The notes under the pieces were generated by a model. The model was given only the letters and a program-made list of their open reading frames with translations. It did not search any database and was not told the DNA's origin. From NCBI RefSeq assembly GCF_002135315.1, contig NZ_NEGA01000001.1, positions 62,001 to 126,000 of the forward strand: a stretch of DNA of 64,000 bases, given 5' to 3'. Positions 39,662 through 48,998 of this stretch are shown here, piece by piece. Position 1 is the stretch's first letter, and the number at the start of each line of letters is the position of its first letter. Made by a program: the position numbers and the translations under genes. This DNA is from Acinetobacter sp. ANC 3903. GTDB taxonomy: Bacteria > Pseudomonadota > Gammaproteobacteria > Pseudomonadales > Moraxellaceae.

Positions 39662-40612
39662 TCAAGAAGACTCTTTATCTTTCTTCTGTGCTCTTAACTG
39701 CGCCACCAAACTCTGCATATCTTCAGGTAATGGCGCTTCAATGGTAGGATAACCCGGAATTTCCAGTCGCATCGCATGCAAACACAAACGACGTGGCTTC
39801 GGCCCGTTATATTCGGTTTCATGACCATATTTTTCATCACCAATTAAAGGGTGACCAATACTTAAACCATGAACACGAATCTGATGGGTACGGCCAGAAA
39901 GCGGTGAAGCATACACCAGTGTGCCATGCATGAAACGCTCTGCCACATTCCATTGGGTTTTACTGTCTTTACCTTCTTTCGACACACGAACCCGACGCTC
40001 GCCATTGGCCAGCTCATAGCGATGCAAAGGTGCATCAATCAGCTGTTTATCCAGACTGACCTGCCCTTTAACAATTGCAGCATAGGTCTTTTTAATTTTG
40101 TGTTCACGCAGTAAATCTTGCAGTGTTTTTAAGGTGCTGCGTTTTTTACTGATCATCACCAGGCCAGAAGTGTCACGGTCAATACGGTGAATCAGTTCCA
40201 GATATTTCTTGCCCGTTGCAGCACGCAGACCTTCAATCAGGCCATAAGCCACACCGCTACCGCCATGCACGGCAATCCCTGAAGGTTTGTTTATCACCAT
40301 CAGGCCTTCATCTTCATACACCACTCGACTGAGCAGGCTTTGCGCCACTTTGTCCGATACTGGTGCCGCCGTTTCATCTTTTTGCTCATAACGAATCGGC
40401 GCAACGCGAATCTGGTCGCCAATATTGAGTTTGGTTTCCGCTTTAATGCGCTTTTTATTGACCCGAACCTGTCCTTCACGGATTAAACGATAAATCCGAC
40501 TTTTAGGCACACCTTTGAGTCTGGAAAATAAAAAATTATCGATACGTTGACCTAATTGATGCTCGTCCACTTCAAACCAGGTGACACTTTGCCATTCTTG
40601 CGTAGAATTCAT
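39662..40612 (-). CDS. rluC: 23S rRNA pseudouridine(955/2504/2580) synthase
   Basis: 316 residues of the RluA family. An N-terminal S4 domain (GQRIDNFLFSRLKGVPKSR, RLIREGQVRVNKKRIKAET) is followed by the catalytic domain with IHRIDRDTSGLVMISKK (catalytic Asp) and SGRTHQIRVHGLSIGHPLIG. The first Met of the longer frame is replaced by MNSTQE for a better fit. It is divergent from rne as in many gammaproteobacteria, which supports the RluC assignment over RluD. Confidence 0.92.
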   Translation of the reverse strand: MNSTQEWQSVTWFEVDEHQLGQRIDNFLFSRLKGVPKSRIYRLIREGQVRVNKKRIKAETKLNIGDQIRVAPIRYEQKDETAAPVSDKVAQSLLSRVVYEDEGLMVINKPSGIAVHGGSGVAYGLIEGLRAATGKKYLELIHRIDRDTSGLVMISKKRSTLKTLQDLLREHKIKKTYAAIVKGQVSLDKQLIDAPLHRYELANGERRVRVSKEGKDSKTQWNVAERFMHGTLVYASPLSGRTHQIRVHGLSIGHPLIGDEKYGHETEYNGPKPRRLCLHAMRLEIPGYPTIEAPLPEDMQSLVAQLRAQKKDKESS

Positions 40613-40639
40613 ACAGTTACGATGACCCAAAAAATACTA

Positions 40640-41373
40640 AAATTGATTAAAAACTGATCACTTAGGCTATGCTTTACACAAGAAACATAAGCTTAGCCCA
40701 TAGGCAGATGATGCAAGGTTTGATATAGTCAGCGCACGGATACCACCGTTAGTGTGAAAAAATTTAATTCCTTCAATATTTTTGAAGCTCAAAATTAAAT
40801 TTCACAATTCACATTAAACACGGAAAGGTCCCTAAAGAATATGCCGACGCCGAAGGCTTATTATATCGGCAAAAAAGCAAACTGTTGCGTTTAATTGTAC
40901 TTCGTACATAAATCAGTTTGCCCTAAAAAATATGTCGCCAACGTTAAGTTGGTTTTTAAACGTAAACTGATACACATCAGATTAGTCGCACCCTGAAGTT
41001 GTATTCAGGCTATAACGTTGATGCATTGGATCTGCACATAAAGCAACGATACGATGATAATTCCGTATCAAGACGCCCGATCATGAATTAATGAAGGGAC
41101 GGTCTTCAAGCTACGTGACAGTGAAAGTTACTCACATCTAATGCACCGTTAGTCCGCCAGTGAATCGTTCAGGTGACTTTAATCGTTTATAAGATTGAAG
41201 CCGTATTGCCATCTTCAATACGTGAATCAAAAACCGAAGCCTAAAAAAAGGCCGGTAAAAAAGCTCAGACCACAATTGCGTCATTTTGAGATCTGGGTGT
41301 TGATCCGTAATGTGTGATGTTCGCTACGTGTATAGCGATGTTTTGGTGTGTATCACTATTAGGTGTTACACCC
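40640..41373 (+). promoter_or_regulatory. Long structured 5' leader of rne
   Basis: About 730 bases without a gene precede the rne start. Several small dyads occur, e.g. TGTACTTCGTACA near 40900. At the end GGTGT (41345-41349) can pair with ACACC (41368-41372), placing the AGGTG ribosome site in the loop/stem. In E. coli the rne leader mediates autoregulation by RNase E; the same is plausible here, though the structure itself was judged only by eye. Confidence 0.5.
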
Positions 41374-44300
41374 ATGAAACGTATGTTGATTAATGCAACA
41401 CATGCCGAAGAGATTCGCGTTGCACTTGTCACTGGTCAGCGTCTTTACGATTTCGATCTAGAAAATCGTACCCGTGAACAAAAAAAATCCAATATCTATA
41501 AAGGTCACGTGACTCGCGTTGAACCTTCTTTAGAAGCTGTTTTTGTAGAGTATGGTGCAGGCCGTCAGGGCTTCCTGTCTATGCGTGAAATCGCAAACTC
41601 TTACTACAAGGCAGATCCTCGCCAAACTTCAAATATCCGCGAATTGATCACTGAAGGTACCGAACTTTTAGTACAAGTGGAAAAAGAAGAGCGTGGCAAT
41701 AAAGGTGCTGCCCTGTCTACATTTATCTCGCTTGCCGGCCGTTATTTGGTGCTTATGCCAAATAATCCAAAAGGTGGCGGTATCAGTCGTCAAATTTCCG
41801 GTTCAGTTCGTGAAGAATTGAAAGAAATGTTGGCCTCACTGAATATTCCTCGTGGTATGAGTGTGATTGTTCGTACTGCGGGTATTGGTCGCTCTCAAGA
41901 AGAATTGCAACTTGACTTGCAACACTTGATGGACCTTTGGGCACAAATCCAAAACACGGCTGGTTCTGGTCCATCACCAATGCTGGTACATCAAGAAGCC
42001 GGTGTGGTAACACGTGCAATTCGTGACTACTTACGTGATGATGTTGCAGAAATCCTGATTGACTCTGAACAAGCCTATAACGAAGCGTATAACTTCGTAA
42101 AAGCGGTTATGCCACGTCAAATCGACAAGTTAAAAACCTATACTTTAAATGAGCCTTTATTTGCTCATTTCGGTATTGAAAGTCAAATCCAGACTGCCTA
42201 TGAACGTGAAGTAAAACTTCCTTCTGGCGGTTCAATCGTGATTGACCAGACTGAAGCTTTGGTGTCTATCGACATTAACTCGGCTAAATCGACTCGTGGT
42301 CACGACGTTGAAGACACCGCTTTAAATACCAACCTGGAAGCAGCCGAAGAAATTGCACGTCAACTGCGTTTACGTGATATCGGTGGCCTGGTAGTAATCG
42401 ACTTCATCGACATGACTAAAGACCGCAACCAGCGCATGGTTGAAGCCAAACTTCGTGAAGCGACCCAAAGCGACCGCGCCCGTATTCAATTCGGTCAATT
42501 GTCCCGTTTTGGTTTAATGGAAATGAGCCGTCAACGCTTACGCCCATCGCTTGAAGAAGCAACCGGTTACGTATGCCCACGCTGTCATGGTACAGGTATG
42601 GTGCGTGATTTACGTTCTCTTTCCCTTTCGATTATGCGTAAAGTGGAAGAAATTGCACTTCGCGAACGTCATGGTGAAGTTCAGGTCGAAGTTCCGGTTG
42701 AAATCGCAGCATTCATGTTGAATGAAAAGCGTCATACTTTGGTGTATTTAGAACAAACTTCAAATGTCCGTGTAACCGTGTTGCCACATCCGCACCTGGA
42801 AACACCGCATTACGAAATCACTTATAATGCTGAAGGTTTTGCACCAACCAGCTATGAACGTACCGAAGCAACACGTTCAAGCGAAAAAGAGTTGGGTTAT
42901 GAATCTTCTGAATGGCATTTGGAAGGTGAGCAACAAGCTCAAGCTGCTGCGCAGGCACCTGCTCAGCAACAGGCTAAAAACCAAAACAACAAGCCACAAC
43001 GTCGTCCACAACAAGTAGCTCAAGAAGTACAGCAATCACAACCAGCTCAAGTTGCGCCTGTTGCTCAAGCTTCATCAAGCCCATGTGCATGGCTAGAAAA
43101 CCTGTTTGTGCAAAAGCAAGCTAAAACAGTTGATCAAGCACGTACTGCAAACAATGCTGCTGCTGCCATTGAACAAATGGTCAATGGTGGTGCGGTCAGC
43201 CGTGGTCAATTCGGTCAGGTTGTAACATCTGCGCCTACTCAGAGCGCACCACCGGTTGCCACTGCAAACAACAATGCTTACTTATCGCCAACTGCGCCTG
43301 TAACACAAAAACAGGAACAGCATGAAGTTGCAGATAAATATTCTGATAAAGAAGAAAAATCGCAACGTCACAACAAAAAGCGTAATAAGCCTAAAGAGCA
43401 ACGGGAACAAACTCAGCACGACAATCAGCAAAACCAAGTGCATGAAGAAATTGTTCAGGTTTCTCGTCATGAGCAGCGTCAAGAGCAACGTCCAGAACAG
43501 CGCCAGGATTCACGTGAAAACAAGCGCCCGACTCGACGTCAACACGCTGAACAGCAAAACGCTGATCAACAAGCAGAGCAAAATGCTGTGCCACGCCGTG
43601 ACCGTCGTAACCAGCAACGTCCTGAACGCCCAAATCGCCAGCGCGATCAAAGCGTATTGAACGAACAGCCAGCACAACAAGCTGCACCTGCTGCGGTAGT
43701 GAATGAACAGCAACCTAAAGTCGAAGTAATTGATACACCTCGCCAGGATGTTCTTCCAACCGCATTGGTGATCAATATCGATCAGGCAAAAAGTGAAATT
43801 GTTGCGTTAAATTCAACTTCTGTAGTTGAAGCGCCAATTGCCCCATCTGAGCCTGTAGCTGTTGAAGCCCCAGCACCTGTTATCGAGAAAGCAGTGGCCG
43901 CGAAGGAAGAAAAACCTGCTGCTGCAACTGAAACTCATGAGCAACACAAACCACGTTCTGCAGAAAAACGTGCCAGCAACGATCCGCGTATGCATCGTCG
44001 CCAAAAACGTGAAGCTCAGGCAAAACAAGCTCAGGCACCGAAGTTAAGCCCTTCTCAGGTTCCAACTTTGGGTCAATACACGGTGGGCAGCCTCATTCGC
44101 CATGTGTATGGTGAAGATTGCTCGGTATTGATTGAACAGTTTGGTTTAATTCCAACTTTCAACCGTGCCTTGGTAAAATTTACCGAGCAATATGCCGAGA
44201 CCATCAGCCATCAGGCAACTGAAGCGCAAGCACCAGCACAGCCTGTGACTCGTGATGTGGCATTAACCAAAGCAGCACCTGAAGCAGAACCCGCACCCGT

Positions 44301-44757
44301 GCTGGACTTAACGCCGCCAACACCGGTATCTGACAAGCGTGTGGCAAATGATCCACGTGAACGTCGCCGTTTGGCAAAACAGGCTGCAGAACAAGCTTTA
44401 GAGCAAGTAAAGCAGGCACATAGCGAACCTGAAGTGACTCCTGCGGAAGCTGTTCCAGCCGAAGTTACTCCTGTCACAGAAGCAGAAACAGTGACAGCCG
44501 AAGTGGCTGAGCCTGTAGTGACTGAAGCGGTTGCTGAAACTGCTGCAGAAACAATAGCTTCTCCAGTAGAAACTGAACAGGCAGCAGAACCGGTACAAGC
44601 TGAATTAGCGGTAGAAGCTGCTCAGGATGTACCTACTGAGCTTGAGCCTAAAGCAGAAGCTGAAAAAACCGAAGGTGAAGATGCTGACAAACCTGTCCGT
44701 CCTCGTCGCCCTCGCGGTCGTCCACCAAAGAAAGCAACGCCTGCAAATGAGTCATAA
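41374..44757 (+). CDS. rne: Ribonuclease E
   Basis: 1127 residues; the main endonuclease of mRNA decay and tRNA/rRNA processing. The catalytic half has the S1 domain ([20 protein letters not shown]), the DNase I-like region with metal residues in [13 protein letters not shown] and [13 protein letters not shown], and the Zn-link [10 protein letters not shown]. The C-terminal half (from about residue 520) is Gln-, Arg-, Pro- and Glu-rich and disordered with basic blocks ([32 protein letters not shown]), the expected scaffold for a degradosome. I start at [18 protein letters not shown]; the longer open frame adds a hydrophobic non-conserved N-terminus with no ribosome site. RppH (10.3 kb) generates its preferred 5'-monophosphate substrates. 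Confidence 0.95.
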   Translation: MKRMLINATHAEEIRVALVTGQRLYDFDLENRTREQKKSNIYKGHVTRVEPSLEAVFVEYGAGRQGFLSMREIANSYYKADPRQTSNIRELITEGTELLVQVEKEERGNKGAALSTFISLAGRYLVLMPNNPKGGGISRQISGSVREELKEMLASLNIPRGMSVIVRTAGIGRSQEELQLDLQHLMDLWAQIQNTAGSGPSPMLVHQEAGVVTRAIRDYLRDDVAEILIDSEQAYNEAYNFVKAVMPRQIDKLKTYTLNEPLFAHFGIESQIQTAYEREVKLPSGGSIVIDQTEALVSIDINSAKSTRGHDVEDTALNTNLEAAEEIARQLRLRDIGGLVVIDFIDMTKDRNQRMVEAKLREATQSDRARIQFGQLSRFGLMEMSRQRLRPSLEEATGYVCPRCHGTGMVRDLRSLSLSIMRKVEEIALRERHGEVQVEVPVEIAAFMLNEKRHTLVYLEQTSNVRVTVLPHPHLETPHYEITYNAEGFAPTSYERTEATRSSEKELGYESSEWHLEGEQQAQAAAQAPAQQQAKNQNNKPQRRPQQVAQEVQQSQPAQVAPVAQASSSPCAWLENLFVQKQAKTVDQARTANNAAAAIEQMVNGGAVSRGQFGQVVTSAPTQSAPPVATANNNAYLSPTAPVTQKQEQHEVADKYSDKEEKSQRHNKKRNKPKEQREQTQHDNQQNQVHEEIVQVSRHEQRQEQRPEQRQDSRENKRPTRRQHAEQQNADQQAEQNAVPRRDRRNQQRPERPNRQRDQSVLNEQPAQQAAPAAVVNEQQPKVEVIDTPRQDVLPTALVINIDQAKSEIVALNSTSVVEAPIAPSEPVAVEAPAPVIEKAVAAKEEKPAAATETHEQHKPRSAEKRASNDPRMHRRQKREAQAKQAQAPKLSPSQVPTLGQYTVGSLIRHVYGEDCSVLIEQFGLIPTFNRALVKFTEQYAETISHQATEAQAPAQPVTRDVALTKAAPEAEPAPVLDLTPPTPVSDKRVANDPRERRRLAKQAAEQALEQVKQAHSEPEVTPAEAVPAEVTPVTEAETVTAEVAEPVVTEAVAETAAETIASPVETEQAAEPVQAELAVEAAQDVPTELEPKAEAEKTEGEDADKPVRPRRPRGRPPKKATPANES

Positions 44758-44791
44758 TTAGTCACATAATTAGCTCTAATGCAGCGAAATA

Positions 44792-44828
44792 AAAAAACCT
44801 AGTCATTCCGGTGACTAGGTTTTTTTTG
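44792..44828 (+). terminator. Terminator after rne
   Basis: The stem AAAAAACCTAGTCA/TGACTAGGTTTTTT with a 6-base loop is followed by TT, 35 bases after the stop. Confidence 0.92.
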
Positions 44829-44953
44829 ATACTTTTATCGGATTAGGTTGATTGCACTAGATTGAAACGGCTAAAAGACAAGAGTACAAATGACTGCAAG
44901 CGTATTGCGAACAAATAAACTGTATTGGATTACGAAAAATAAATAGGATTCAT

Positions 44954-46795
44954 ATGAACCATACCACACCGAGCGATCTTATTGGTATTGCGGATGTCGC
45001 AGCAAAATTACCTAAATTTATGAGTAAAGTCCCTCACCTGTTGAGTGGTCTCAAACAAGCCTATTTGCGTACCTCCAATACTCCTGCAGGCTTAGGGATT
45101 GCCTTTGAAAAAGCGGTAAAACGCAATCCGCACGGCATGGCTTTATTATTTGAAGACCAGAAATTCAGCTATCAAGAACTGAATGCATGGGCCAACCAGA
45201 TTGGACACTTTTATCTATCCATCGGTGCCTGTAGAGGTGATGTGATTGCGGTGATGGTGGAAAACCGTCCTGAACTGGTGGCCACAGTTATTGCCCTGGC
45301 AAAAATTGGGGTGACAGCTGCATTGGTCAACACCTCACAAACAGGCAAAGCCCTGACCCACAGTATCAATCTGGTTAAACCGATTGCCATCATTGTCGGT
45401 GAAGAATGCCGTAATGCTGTCGAAGAAGTCCGTCAGGATTTACAGCTTCAAGCAGACCGTTTTCATTGGTTCGCCGACCAAGCCACACAAAAGGATGCAG
45501 GCAAAACTCCTGAAGCCTGGGCCAATCTTGCAGAAAAAGTAGATCAATTTCCCAAATTCAACACCCCAACCACGAACACTATTCAAGGTAAAGATGGTCT
45601 ATTTTACATCTACACCTCGGGCACTACGGGCTTGCCTAAAGCGGTCATTTTCACGCATAGCCGCTGGACACTGGCCTATGGTACCTATGGACATGTGCTG
45701 GATTTAAAATCTGATGATGTGATGTACTGCACACTGCCGCTGTATCATGCCACCGGTATTGTGGTGTGCTGGTGTGGCGTGATTGCCGGCAGTGCCACTT
45801 TGGCACTGCGTCGTAAATATTCGACCTCCTCCTTCTGGAAAGATGTGCAAAAATTTGATGCTTCTGCCATCGGTTATGTCGGTGAACTCTGCCGTTATTT
45901 AATGGATGCGCCAGTATCTGAACTGGAAAAAGGCCACCGTGTCACCAAAATGATTGGTAACGGCATGCGCCCGAATATCTGGGACAAATTCAAAGAGCGC
46001 TTTGGCATTGAAGAAGTGCTGGAGCTGTATGCGTCCAGTGAAGGTAATGTCGGTTTTAGTAACGTGTTTAACTTTGACAACACGGTTGGCTTCTCTCCAA
46101 CGCCTTATGCCATTATTGAATTTGATAAAGAAAACAATCAGCCCGTGAAAGATGACAAAGGCTGGTGTAAAAAAGTGAAAAAAGGCGAAGTCGGCTTACT
46201 GGTAGGTAAAATTACCCGCCGCTCCCCTTTTGATGGCTATACCGATCCAGAAAAAAACAAAGCCGTGATTATGAAAGATGTGTTTAAACATGGCGACGCA
46301 TACTTTAATACCGGTGATCTGGTACGCGATATTGGTTTCCGTCATGCCCAGTTCGTAGACCGTCTGGGTGATACTTTCCGCTGGAAAGGCGAAAATGTTT
46401 CTACCAGCGAAGTTGAAAATGCGGTCAGTGAATATGAAAAAATTGCTGAAGCGGTGGTTTATGGGGTGGAAATTCCGCATACCAACGGTCGTGCCGGTAT
46501 GGCAGCCATCACCTTGAGTGATGGCGCAGAATTAACCGCTCAAGACTTAAAACAAATGGCAAGCGAGTTTAAAAAATGTTTGCCGGCTTATGCTGTTCCG
46601 GTATTTTTACGCATTCAAGCTCAGGTCGAAACTACGGGCACTTTTAAATATCAAAAGAACAAGCTCAAAGAACAGGCTTTTGATCCTAACAAGACCGATG
46701 AACGTCTGTTGGTATTACTCCCGAATGCGACCGAATATTGTGATTTAACTGCGGAAATATTCAGCAATATTCAAGCCTATAAATACCGTTTCTAA
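44954..46795 (+). CDS. Long-chain fatty acyl-CoA synthetase (FATP-like)
   Basis: 613-residue adenylate-forming enzyme. AMP-binding core: IYTSGTTGLPKAVIFTHSRW, ELYASSEGNVGF, DAYFNTGDLVRDIGFRHAQFVDRLGDTFRWKGENVSTSEVE, and the C-terminal lysine in FKYQKNKLKEQ. The FATP/very-long-chain subgroup is suggested by the AxGxRGD region (SIGACRGDVIAVMVENRPE) and the unusual TSGTTGLPKAV-IF sequence. Activates fatty acids with ATP and CoA. RBS AGGA precedes the ATG. It stands alone between the rne terminator and the tRNA cluster. Confidence 0.85.
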   Translation: MNHTTPSDLIGIADVAAKLPKFMSKVPHLLSGLKQAYLRTSNTPAGLGIAFEKAVKRNPHGMALLFEDQKFSYQELNAWANQIGHFYLSIGACRGDVIAVMVENRPELVATVIALAKIGVTAALVNTSQTGKALTHSINLVKPIAIIVGEECRNAVEEVRQDLQLQADRFHWFADQATQKDAGKTPEAWANLAEKVDQFPKFNTPTTNTIQGKDGLFYIYTSGTTGLPKAVIFTHSRWTLAYGTYGHVLDLKSDDVMYCTLPLYHATGIVVCWCGVIAGSATLALRRKYSTSSFWKDVQKFDASAIGYVGELCRYLMDAPVSELEKGHRVTKMIGNGMRPNIWDKFKERFGIEEVLELYASSEGNVGFSNVFNFDNTVGFSPTPYAIIEFDKENNQPVKDDKGWCKKVKKGEVGLLVGKITRRSPFDGYTDPEKNKAVIMKDVFKHGDAYFNTGDLVRDIGFRHAQFVDRLGDTFRWKGENVSTSEVENAVSEYEKIAEAVVYGVEIPHTNGRAGMAAITLSDGAELTAQDLKQMASEFKKCLPAYAVPVFLRIQAQVETTGTFKYQKNKLKEQAFDPNKTDERLLVLLPNATEYCDLTAEIFSNIQAYKYRF

Positions 46796-46877
46796 TTTCA
46801 GAACAGGTGTTTTTTAACAAGATTAAGCAAATTTGTTGTATTTATAATCAAACATCAACAAGTTTGCTAATTTTTAC

Positions 46878-46905
46878 TTGCGCTCGTTTGATATCTTGCT
46901 ACAAT
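46878..46905 (+). promoter_or_regulatory. Sigma70-type promoter of the tRNA-Lys cluster
   Basis: TTGCGC and TACAAT separated by 16 bases, 84 bases before the first tRNA. Box sequences and spacing fit a housekeeping promoter. Confidence 0.6.
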
Positions 46906-46988
46906 ACGCTCCATCAAAACAAAGTGGTGTTTAGAAAGCCTTTATTTTCTTGCACTGCACATTCAGACAAGCGCTGAATGTTGGTTCA

Positions 46989-47064
46989 GGGTCGTTAGCT
47001 CAGCTGGTAGAGCAGCGGACTTTTAATCCGTTGGTCCCGCGTTCGAATCGCGGACGACCCACCA
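46989..47064 (+). tRNA. tRNA-Lys (TTT), copy 1
   Basis: 76 bases with CCA encoded; acceptor GGGTCGT pairs with ACGACCC, anticodon loop CTTTTAA (anticodon TTT at positions 34-36), T-loop GTTCGAATC. Identical to copies 2 and 3. Confidence 0.97.
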
Positions 47065-47087
47065 CTTATTTTGATCAACCTAAAGAT

Positions 47088-47163
47088 GGGTCGTTAGCTC
47101 AGCTGGTAGAGCAGCGGACTTTTAATCCGTTGGTCCCGCGTTCGAATCGCGGACGACCCACCA
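47088..47163 (+). tRNA. tRNA-Lys (TTT), copy 2
   Basis: Identical 76-base gene, 23 bases after copy 1, probably on the same transcript. Confidence 0.97.
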
Positions 47164-47174
47164 TCTTTTAAAAG

Positions 47175-47196
47175 GCTTCTGACATGAAGCTTTTTT
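47175..47196 (+). terminator. Terminator-like hairpin after tRNA-Lys copy 2
   Basis: The stem GCTTC/GAAGC with a 6-base loop is followed by six T residues. Confidence 0.6.
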
Positions 47197-47222
47197 AGCT
47201 TTTAAAAGCACTCTTTCTGAAT

Positions 47223-47298
47223 GGGTCGTTAGCTCAGCTGGTAGAGCAGCGGACTTTTAATCCGTTGGTCCCGCGTTCGAATCGCGGACGACCCACCA
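47223..47298 (+). tRNA. tRNA-Lys (TTT), copy 3
   Basis: Identical 76-base gene, 59 bases after copy 2, beyond the hairpin at 47175; it may need its own promoter or readthrough. Confidence 0.97.
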
Positions 47299-47314
47299 TT
47301 CTTTCTTAGGGCTT

Positions 47315-47342
47315 CTTTCTGTACTACACTTTCTGTACTACA
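47315..47342 (+). repeat. Tandem 14-bp repeat
   Basis: Two perfect copies of CTTTCTGTACTACA in tandem, after tRNA-Lys copy 3. Confidence 0.7.
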
Positions 47343-47533
47343 ATAGAAACGAAACCTGCAATATTCCGACCAAGACAAACCACACCGTTTCGGTTGATTC
47401 GCCATTCTCGAAATTTTGCTACACCGATGTTGCAAAACACAGTGCTTTAATATCACTGTAAAAAATCTTCGATTTTTTCTTGCACTCGGGTGAACCCTTA
47501 AAGCGATGCTTTAAGTTCACTAATCCTCACTCA

Positions 47534-47609
47534 GGGTTGTTAGCTCAGTTGGTAGAGCAGTAGACTCTTAATCTATTGGTCGAGGGTTCGAGCCCCTCAC
47601 AACCCACCA
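47534..47609 (+). tRNA. tRNA-Lys (CTT)
   Basis: 76 bases with CCA; acceptor GGGTTGT/ACAACCC and anticodon loop CTCTTAA (anticodon CTT at 34-36). A distinct isoacceptor for AAG codons, with T-arm GAGGGTTCGAGCCCCTC. A dyad AAATGCTC/GAGCATTT follows at 47657-47680 but lacks a good U-tract. Confidence 0.95.
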
Positions 47610-47731
47610 GATTTCTTTATATTATTCATTTTATATCTATACACATACATAATAAAAAATGCTCCATATTTAGAGCATTTCCATCCTTTTAAATTGCAAG
47701 CCTGGTTAAATCAACCGGCCCCCTCTCTTCT

Positions 47732-48340
47732 TTAACTGACTTTCTCTTTAAGCAAACGGTATGCCTGTTGTGGAAAAGGATTGCCCTCGGCAAAATATTG
47801 CTGGTTTTGCGCAGAAGCATGGGCAATTTTGTCTAAATCCATCACCAGATTTTCATCTTTATCAATCCTATAAAAAAACTCCACCCCATTTGAGCGATGC
47901 AAAATTACCTGATGATGCTGAGCATCGTAAGACCAACGATCTTGCCGGTAGTGAAAATTAGAATCAAAGGTAATTTGTCCCAGATGAATCAGGGTACGGT
48001 GTGCTGTGCCATCAGCCAATAAATTGATGACAAAGTCACTTGTGCCCTGGTCACACTTCACAAAAGGGTCTTTGCAGCTAATGGTAATTTGATAACGCCC
48101 GATATAGGGCTGGGCATTTTGCGGCATGGTATTTTTCAGCACTGGCTCAGCTTTTTCTACCGGAACAGTCGCCTGTCCTGCAACCTGGGTCAGGCTTTTC
48201 GCCTGCTCACTGGCTGCTTTAGCTGAAGTTTCTGCTTTGATCTGTTTCGCCACAGAATCCTCCAGTGGTTTATGACAACCAATCAGAGCTGCTGAAACTG
48301 CAATCAAGATACATAGCTGATAATCTGCTTTTTGAAACAC
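47732..48340 (-). CDS. Lipoprotein with an NlpE-like domain
   Basis: 202 residues. GTG start with GGAGG five bases upstream. The N-terminus MFQKADYQLCILIAVSAALIGC is a lipoprotein signal with Cys at residue 22; a helical Ala/Lys/Glu-rich linker follows, then a domain with IGRYQITISCKDPFVKC and LADGTAHRTLIHLGQITFDS that resembles NlpE-like barrels, but the copper-binding CADC pair of E. coli NlpE is absent. Probably an envelope protein of uncertain role. Divergent from the pspC-like gene across a gap containing an FNR/CRP-like box. Confidence 0.7.
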   Translation of the reverse strand: MFQKADYQLCILIAVSAALIGCHKPLEDSVAKQIKAETSAKAASEQAKSLTQVAGQATVPVEKAEPVLKNTMPQNAQPYIGRYQITISCKDPFVKCDQGTSDFVINLLADGTAHRTLIHLGQITFDSNFHYRQDRWSYDAQHHQVILHRSNGVEFFYRIDKDENLVMDLDKIAHASAQNQQYFAEGNPFPQQAYRLLKEKVS

Positions 48341-48463
48341 CTGTTCCTCCCTGAATCCTCTATTTTCTTCGGCGACTTGTTCATCTGTTCAATCATTTAT
48401 TGCTTAGGTCATGAGAGGCGTTTCATCATCTTGCAATGCATTTTCATATTTCATTGATTTTTA

Positions 48464-48477
48464 TTGATATAAATCAA
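48464..48477. promoter_or_regulatory. Perfect FNR/ANR-type box
   Basis: TTGATATAAATCAA matches the consensus TTGAT-N4-ATCAA exactly. It lies in the 309-base gap between the divergent lipoprotein gene (start 48340) and the PspC gene (start 48650), and could serve either. The rest of the gap is AT-rich and holds no gene. Confidence 0.45.
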
Positions 48478-48649
48478 CTTTTTTTGGGACAAGTGTATTT
48501 TATATCCCAAGTCTGGTTGCAGTAATTATTTATTTACATAACTTAACCATTTTTTGGGGCCTGCCACTTTAAAAATGTATGGGCATCTCCATCTCTTTAT
48601 TATGAGTATGTTGTTTTAACTTTTATTTTCTCATTCTAAGGAGACCTAG

Positions 48650-48913
48650 ATGGCCAATGTTGGTTTATATCGCTCTAAGCGCCAGAACATGATTGCCGGC
48701 GTAATGGGTGGTATTGCTGAACGTTTTGGTTGGAATGCCACTTTACTGCGCGTTATTTTTATTCTTGTCTCTGTGATGAGTGCAGCATTCTCGGGGATTT
48801 TGGTTTATTTAATTTTATGGTTGGTGATACCAAAACAGCAAAATAGTATGTTTGGTCAGTCACAAGCCTATAACAACCCGATCCGCACCGTAAATTCGGA
48901 TCAAAATCGCTAA
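48650..48913 (+). CDS. PspC-domain membrane protein
   Basis: 87 residues. PspC domain: GLYRSKRQNMIAGVMGGIAE, then RFGWNATLLRVIFILVSVMS and a second helix SGILVYLILWLVIPKQ. Small inner-membrane proteins of this kind take part in envelope stress responses (phage-shock) but here no pspA or pspF is seen near, so the link is only by domain. AAGGAGA precedes the ATG. Confidence 0.85.
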   Translation: MANVGLYRSKRQNMIAGVMGGIAERFGWNATLLRVIFILVSVMSAAFSGILVYLILWLVIPKQQNSMFGQSQAYNNPIRTVNSDQNR

Positions 48914-48945
48914 TACCTCGCTGAACTCTAATGAGTTCGTTTTAT

Positions 48946-48984
48946 GCTACGACTTATACCCCAATCGGTCGTAGCTTTTTTTTT
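48946..48984 (+). terminator. Terminator after the PspC gene
   Basis: The stem GCTACGAC/GTCGTAGC with a 14-base loop is followed by about nine T residues. Confidence 0.85.
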
Positions 48985-48998
48985 GCCTGATTTTTAGC

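Noticed and set aside
46950..47171. 73-codon open frame across tRNA-Lys genes with repeated SLAQLVEQRTFNPLVPRSN
   Set aside because: It is a translation of two tRNA genes; the repeat comes from the identical tRNAs and there is no ribosome site.
47229..47456. Minus-strand 75-codon frame over tRNA-Lys copy 3
   Set aside because: Antisense translation of a tRNA; no start signal or homologous pattern.
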